A stretch of DNA of 64,000 bases, taken from Bactrocera neohumeralis (lineage: Eukaryota > Arthropoda > Insecta > Diptera > Tephritidae). A program made the translations under genes and the position numbers. The stretch covers positions 13,042,784 to 13,106,783 of the forward strand of contig NW_026089623.1 of the NCBI RefSeq assembly GCF_024586455.1, written 5' to 3'. How positions within the stretch are numbered: position 1 is the stretch's first letter; each line of letters begins with the position of its first letter. Below the pieces are notes generated by a model, which worked only from the letters and a program-made list of their open reading frames with translations, had not been told where the DNA came from and did no database searches. Positions 61,221 to 64,000 of the stretch are shown here, piece by piece.

Positions 61221-62660
61221 ACCCTAGCAAGTTAGCATAATACACCACATCCGATGGCACCGTACACTTACTTCACCACAGCTGATGACACCAACACAAC
61301 TCACCATACCTATGCAGCCACTCATCAAAAAGGATGGACAGCGGGAAAGCAGATATAATTCGTTCTAAGCAATTCGACAGGCCAATTCGCGACCAATTCG
61401 CTTACACACTGCGCCGCGTCGACATACATATTTCTCATTTTTAACTCCGGCGACAAATCCGCCAGATCTCAACACAATTCGTCACATACCGCTCGCATCT
61501 CTACATTCACTTTATCATTTCTTCGTTTTGCGACACCCATCCGGCGTGTTTTCAATAATATCATTTGTACAGCTGATTCGGTGGTTAAACCGCTTCGCAC
61601 ATATGTTTATTCGCATATATGTATGTACATTCTTATTAACTTATTAATGATTGTCAGCTTTATGATTAAAATAAACTAATCCTTTTGATCAAAATTAACC
61701 GTGTTTTCACTTATATATATATTGTATATAGGACATAACGAGAGTGTAAGTGAAATATTTAAAATTTAAGCTCAAGTGTTTGCATCCTACGAAGTTGGGC
61801 AGCCAAATAATCTTGGTCCTTCGAGCCGTACCGGACGGCACTAGTGGCGACATAAATTTAAAAAATATATAAAATAAAATATAAATAATCTCGGTGACGC
61901 GGCGACGCGCTAACAAGCTAAATTAATTACAAAAAAAAAAAAACGGGAGTGAAAACTTTACACAAAACGGTAGTGATAAAGGGGAAAATCCCGTTAGTGA
62001 CAAAACTTGGACAAAATAAAAACCGGTAGTGAAAAAAATTTGCACCGGGAGTGACAAAAAATTTTTAAATAAAACCTAACTAAAACCTGTGGTGAGTGGA
62101 AAAAACAAAAAAAAAAAACAAAAAAAATACGGTGTCGAAAGTGCAGTGTGAAAACAACATATATAAAAAGTTAAAAAAAAAAAAAAAAAAAATTTGGTAA
62201 AAGTTAAAAAGTTACGGTCGTGAGAAAATTCGAAACACCAAAAAAAAAAAAAAAAAAAAAAGTAGAAATTTTTGCCATATACATATGTATATACATATAC
62301 ACAACACATAAAAAGTGAACAAACGTGCGGTGAAAAAAAAAAAAAATGAAGACAAGTACGGTAGTTTATACATACATACATACATATTAGTGAAAAGATG
62401 TAACGCTGTGATTAAAGTGACGAAAATCAAAGCACAAATAAAACACAACAACAAGAAAAGGGGTTCTAAACCGTACAAGTGAGAAAAAAAAAAAATTAAA
62501 TAAACACAGTGCTGTGAAAATAATAAAATAAATTGAGACAAAGAGGAACAAAGAAAACAAAATAACAACACCAGCAGCAAAAGGAGTGGGAAAGGAAGCA
62601 CAGGCACGAGCATAGGCACAGGCAAACGTAAATTAAGGCACATACACTCATACAATTTTA
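61221..62660 (+). mobile_element. Probable LTR-element 5' end with long A-rich leader
   Basis: 61221-61790 is LTR-like in position (TGTTAGCATAATACACC-type text near its start, a TATATATATATTGTATATA stretch at 61712). TTGGTCCTTCGAGCC (61815-61829) is a word I associate with the start of BEL/Pao leaders. 61940-62350 is an A-rich leader with repeated (A)CGG(T/G)AGTGA-like words. No second LTR and no gag in the window (the leader is cut by the duplication at 62905). ORFs on the other strand here are poly-T artefacts. Confidence 0.35.
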
Positions 62661-62904
62661 CCCCCAAAAGCCCCTGGCGGACATGAAAGTGAGTTGTATC
62701 GTTTCCTTTTAATATTCATATTTCATAAACATATATGTATGAAAAAAAAAAAAAAAATCCAAAATTAAATTTGCGGTTCTGACAAAATTCCGGTCAGAGG
62801 AGTGAAAAGAGAAACCGTTACCAAACTGTTTTCGGCATTCGGTTTATTTTCCGGTAACAACCGAAAAACCGCTAGCAAAGCAGTTTGGTACTGTATAGCC
62901 ACGT
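62661..62904. other. Short tail before the duplication boundary
   Basis: ATGAAAGTGAGTTG at 62682 places a possible start codon directly before a splice-donor-like GTGAGT. A CCGGT/ACCGG-rich stretch follows (62790-62880). The sequence changes abruptly to HINE-A at 62905. Confidence 0.35.
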
Positions 62905-64000
62905 ATACAAAGGTTATGTTCAAACTCACTAAAAGTGCGTTAACCGACTAACAAAAAACGTCAGAACACTAAATTTTACGGAAGAAGTGGCACAAGGAAG
63001 CTGCACCCAGCCTTTTTTTAAAAATTGAAAATGGGCGTGGCGCCGCCCACTTATGGACCAAGAACCATATCTCAGGAGCTGTTAGACCGATTTCAATGAA
63101 ATTCGGTATATAATATTTTCTTAACACCCTGATGACATGTACGAAATATGGGTGAAATCGGTTCACAACTACGCCTTCTTCCAATATAAAGCTATTTTGA
63201 ATTCCATCTGATGCCTTCTCTGTATAATACGAGTATAAACATTAGGAACCAATGATGATAGCGTAATAAAACTTTACAAAAATACGGTATTTGAAAAATA
63301 TGTAAATGACGTATTATGAAATCTCGATTATCACTTTACCATGCGAGAGTATAAAATGTTCGGTGACACCCGAACTTAGCCCTTCCTTACTTGTTTCTAA
63401 TTGGAATGGTGTAACAAACCGAGAAATTATTGTGTTTAACGTTAACTTTGTACTTGACATTTTTATACTCTCGCAACAAAGTTGCTAAGGAGAGTATTAT
63501 AGTTTTGTTCACATAACGGTTGTTTGTAAGTCCTAAAACTAAAAGAGTCAGATATAGAGTTATATATACCAAAGTGATCAAGGTGACAAGTAGAGTCGAA
63601 ATCCGGATGTCTGTCTGTCCGTCCGTCCGTCTGTCCGTCCGTCCGTCCGTGCAAGCTGTAACTTGAGTAAAAATTGAGATATCATGATGAAACTTGGTAC
63701 ACGTATTCCTTGGCTCCATAAGAAGGTTGAGTTCGAAGATGGGCAAAATCGGCCCACTGCCATGCCCACAAAATGGCGGAAACCGAAAACCTATAAAAAG
63801 TCATAACTAAGCCATAAATAAAGATATTAAAGTGAAATTTGGCACAAAGGATCGCATTAGGGAGGGGCATATTTGGACGTAATTTTTTTGGAAAAGTGGG
63901 CGTGGCCCCGACCCCTACTAAGTTTTTTGTACATATCTCGGAAACTACTATAGCTATGTCAACCAAACTCTATAGAGTCGTTTTCTTCAGGCATTTCCAT
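62905..64000 (+). repeat. Apparently identical duplicate of 57661-58756
   Basis: Offset 5,244. It begins in the middle of HINE-A copy 3 (ATACAAAGGTTATGTTCAAA), includes its 3' end, the spacer and the first 540 bases of copy 4, including the same (GTCY)n run, and continues past the window end. In every line I compared there was no difference. The base before the start differs (C against T). Confidence 0.9.

Noticed and set aside
62212..62667. A 151-codon minus-strand ORF rich in Phe and Leu
   Set aside because: It is the complement of an A-rich leader (poly-Phe/Leu translation), without any domain.
1..64000. tRNA or rRNA genes
   Set aside because: No cloverleaf-like A-box/B-box pair or rRNA core sequence noticed; only tRNA-complementary primer sites of LTR elements are present.

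Overview
This is animal DNA, almost certainly from a higher fly and most likely a tephritid fruit fly. That placement rests on AT-rich sequence, on many interspersed repeats with the mini-me/DINE-1 type core and a (GTCY)n microsatellite, and on the mix of Jockey, RTE, Ty3/gypsy (errantivirus-type), BEL/Pao, hAT, piggyBac, Tc1/mariner, pogo and Helitron relics. The species is an inference. I found no host gene, rRNA, tRNA or CRISPR array. The window is a transposon graveyard with deep nesting, and most protein signals are broken.

Layout. 1-3963: Jockey-clade element on the minus strand, with an RTE fragment and a long-inverted-repeat element inside. 4233-4720: mariner relic. About 4740-17831: a decayed errantivirus-type element on the minus strand (RT, integrase, env pieces) cut by a HINE-A repeat, by RTE copy 1 (7255-13760), and by an unnamed element carrying a coding relic (15934-17317). 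RTE copy 1 itself holds a 3.5-kb inverted-repeat element (which holds a hAT) and a hAT-type MITE. 17832-19293: RTE copy 2, running into a 100-N assembly gap. 19394-21500: a second errantivirus relic on the plus strand with a piggyBac-type MITE in its integrase.

21955-32600: an old gypsy relic on the minus strand holding two large insertions. One is a young, nearly intact gypsy element (22118-26704, 4-bp target duplication TACA). The other is a 5.1-kb element with TAGTGGAGCGCC ends and a TTA duplication (26766-31854), which contains a Helitron relic and a Tc1 element. 32800-38700: Tc1, mariner, hAT and pogo scraps plus HINE-A and HINE-C repeats. 38732-44787: an LTR element of the 17.6/297 type (minus strand, two LTRs, gag-pol, no env). 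45422-54250: a piggyBac transposase relic split by a foldback MITE, a TA-target MITE and a complete but decayed BEL/Pao element, whose left LTR is split again by a HINE-B repeat.

54928-64000: a second hAT-MITE copy, a HINE-B copy, a tandem block of HINE-A repeats (one inserted into another at a T-tract), a Harbinger relic, a retroelement-like leader, and an apparently identical 1,096-bp duplicate (57661-58756 = 62905-64000).

The features work together only as parasites on parasites. The most useful signals are insertion junctions where exact duplications, or the reading frame of the disrupted element, show order and mechanism; the HINE repeat family architecture; a CGATA motif cluster in an LTR-element leader; and two unnamed DNA elements whose superfamily I could not assign. 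All calls come from reading sequence and translations by eye, without alignments or database searches.
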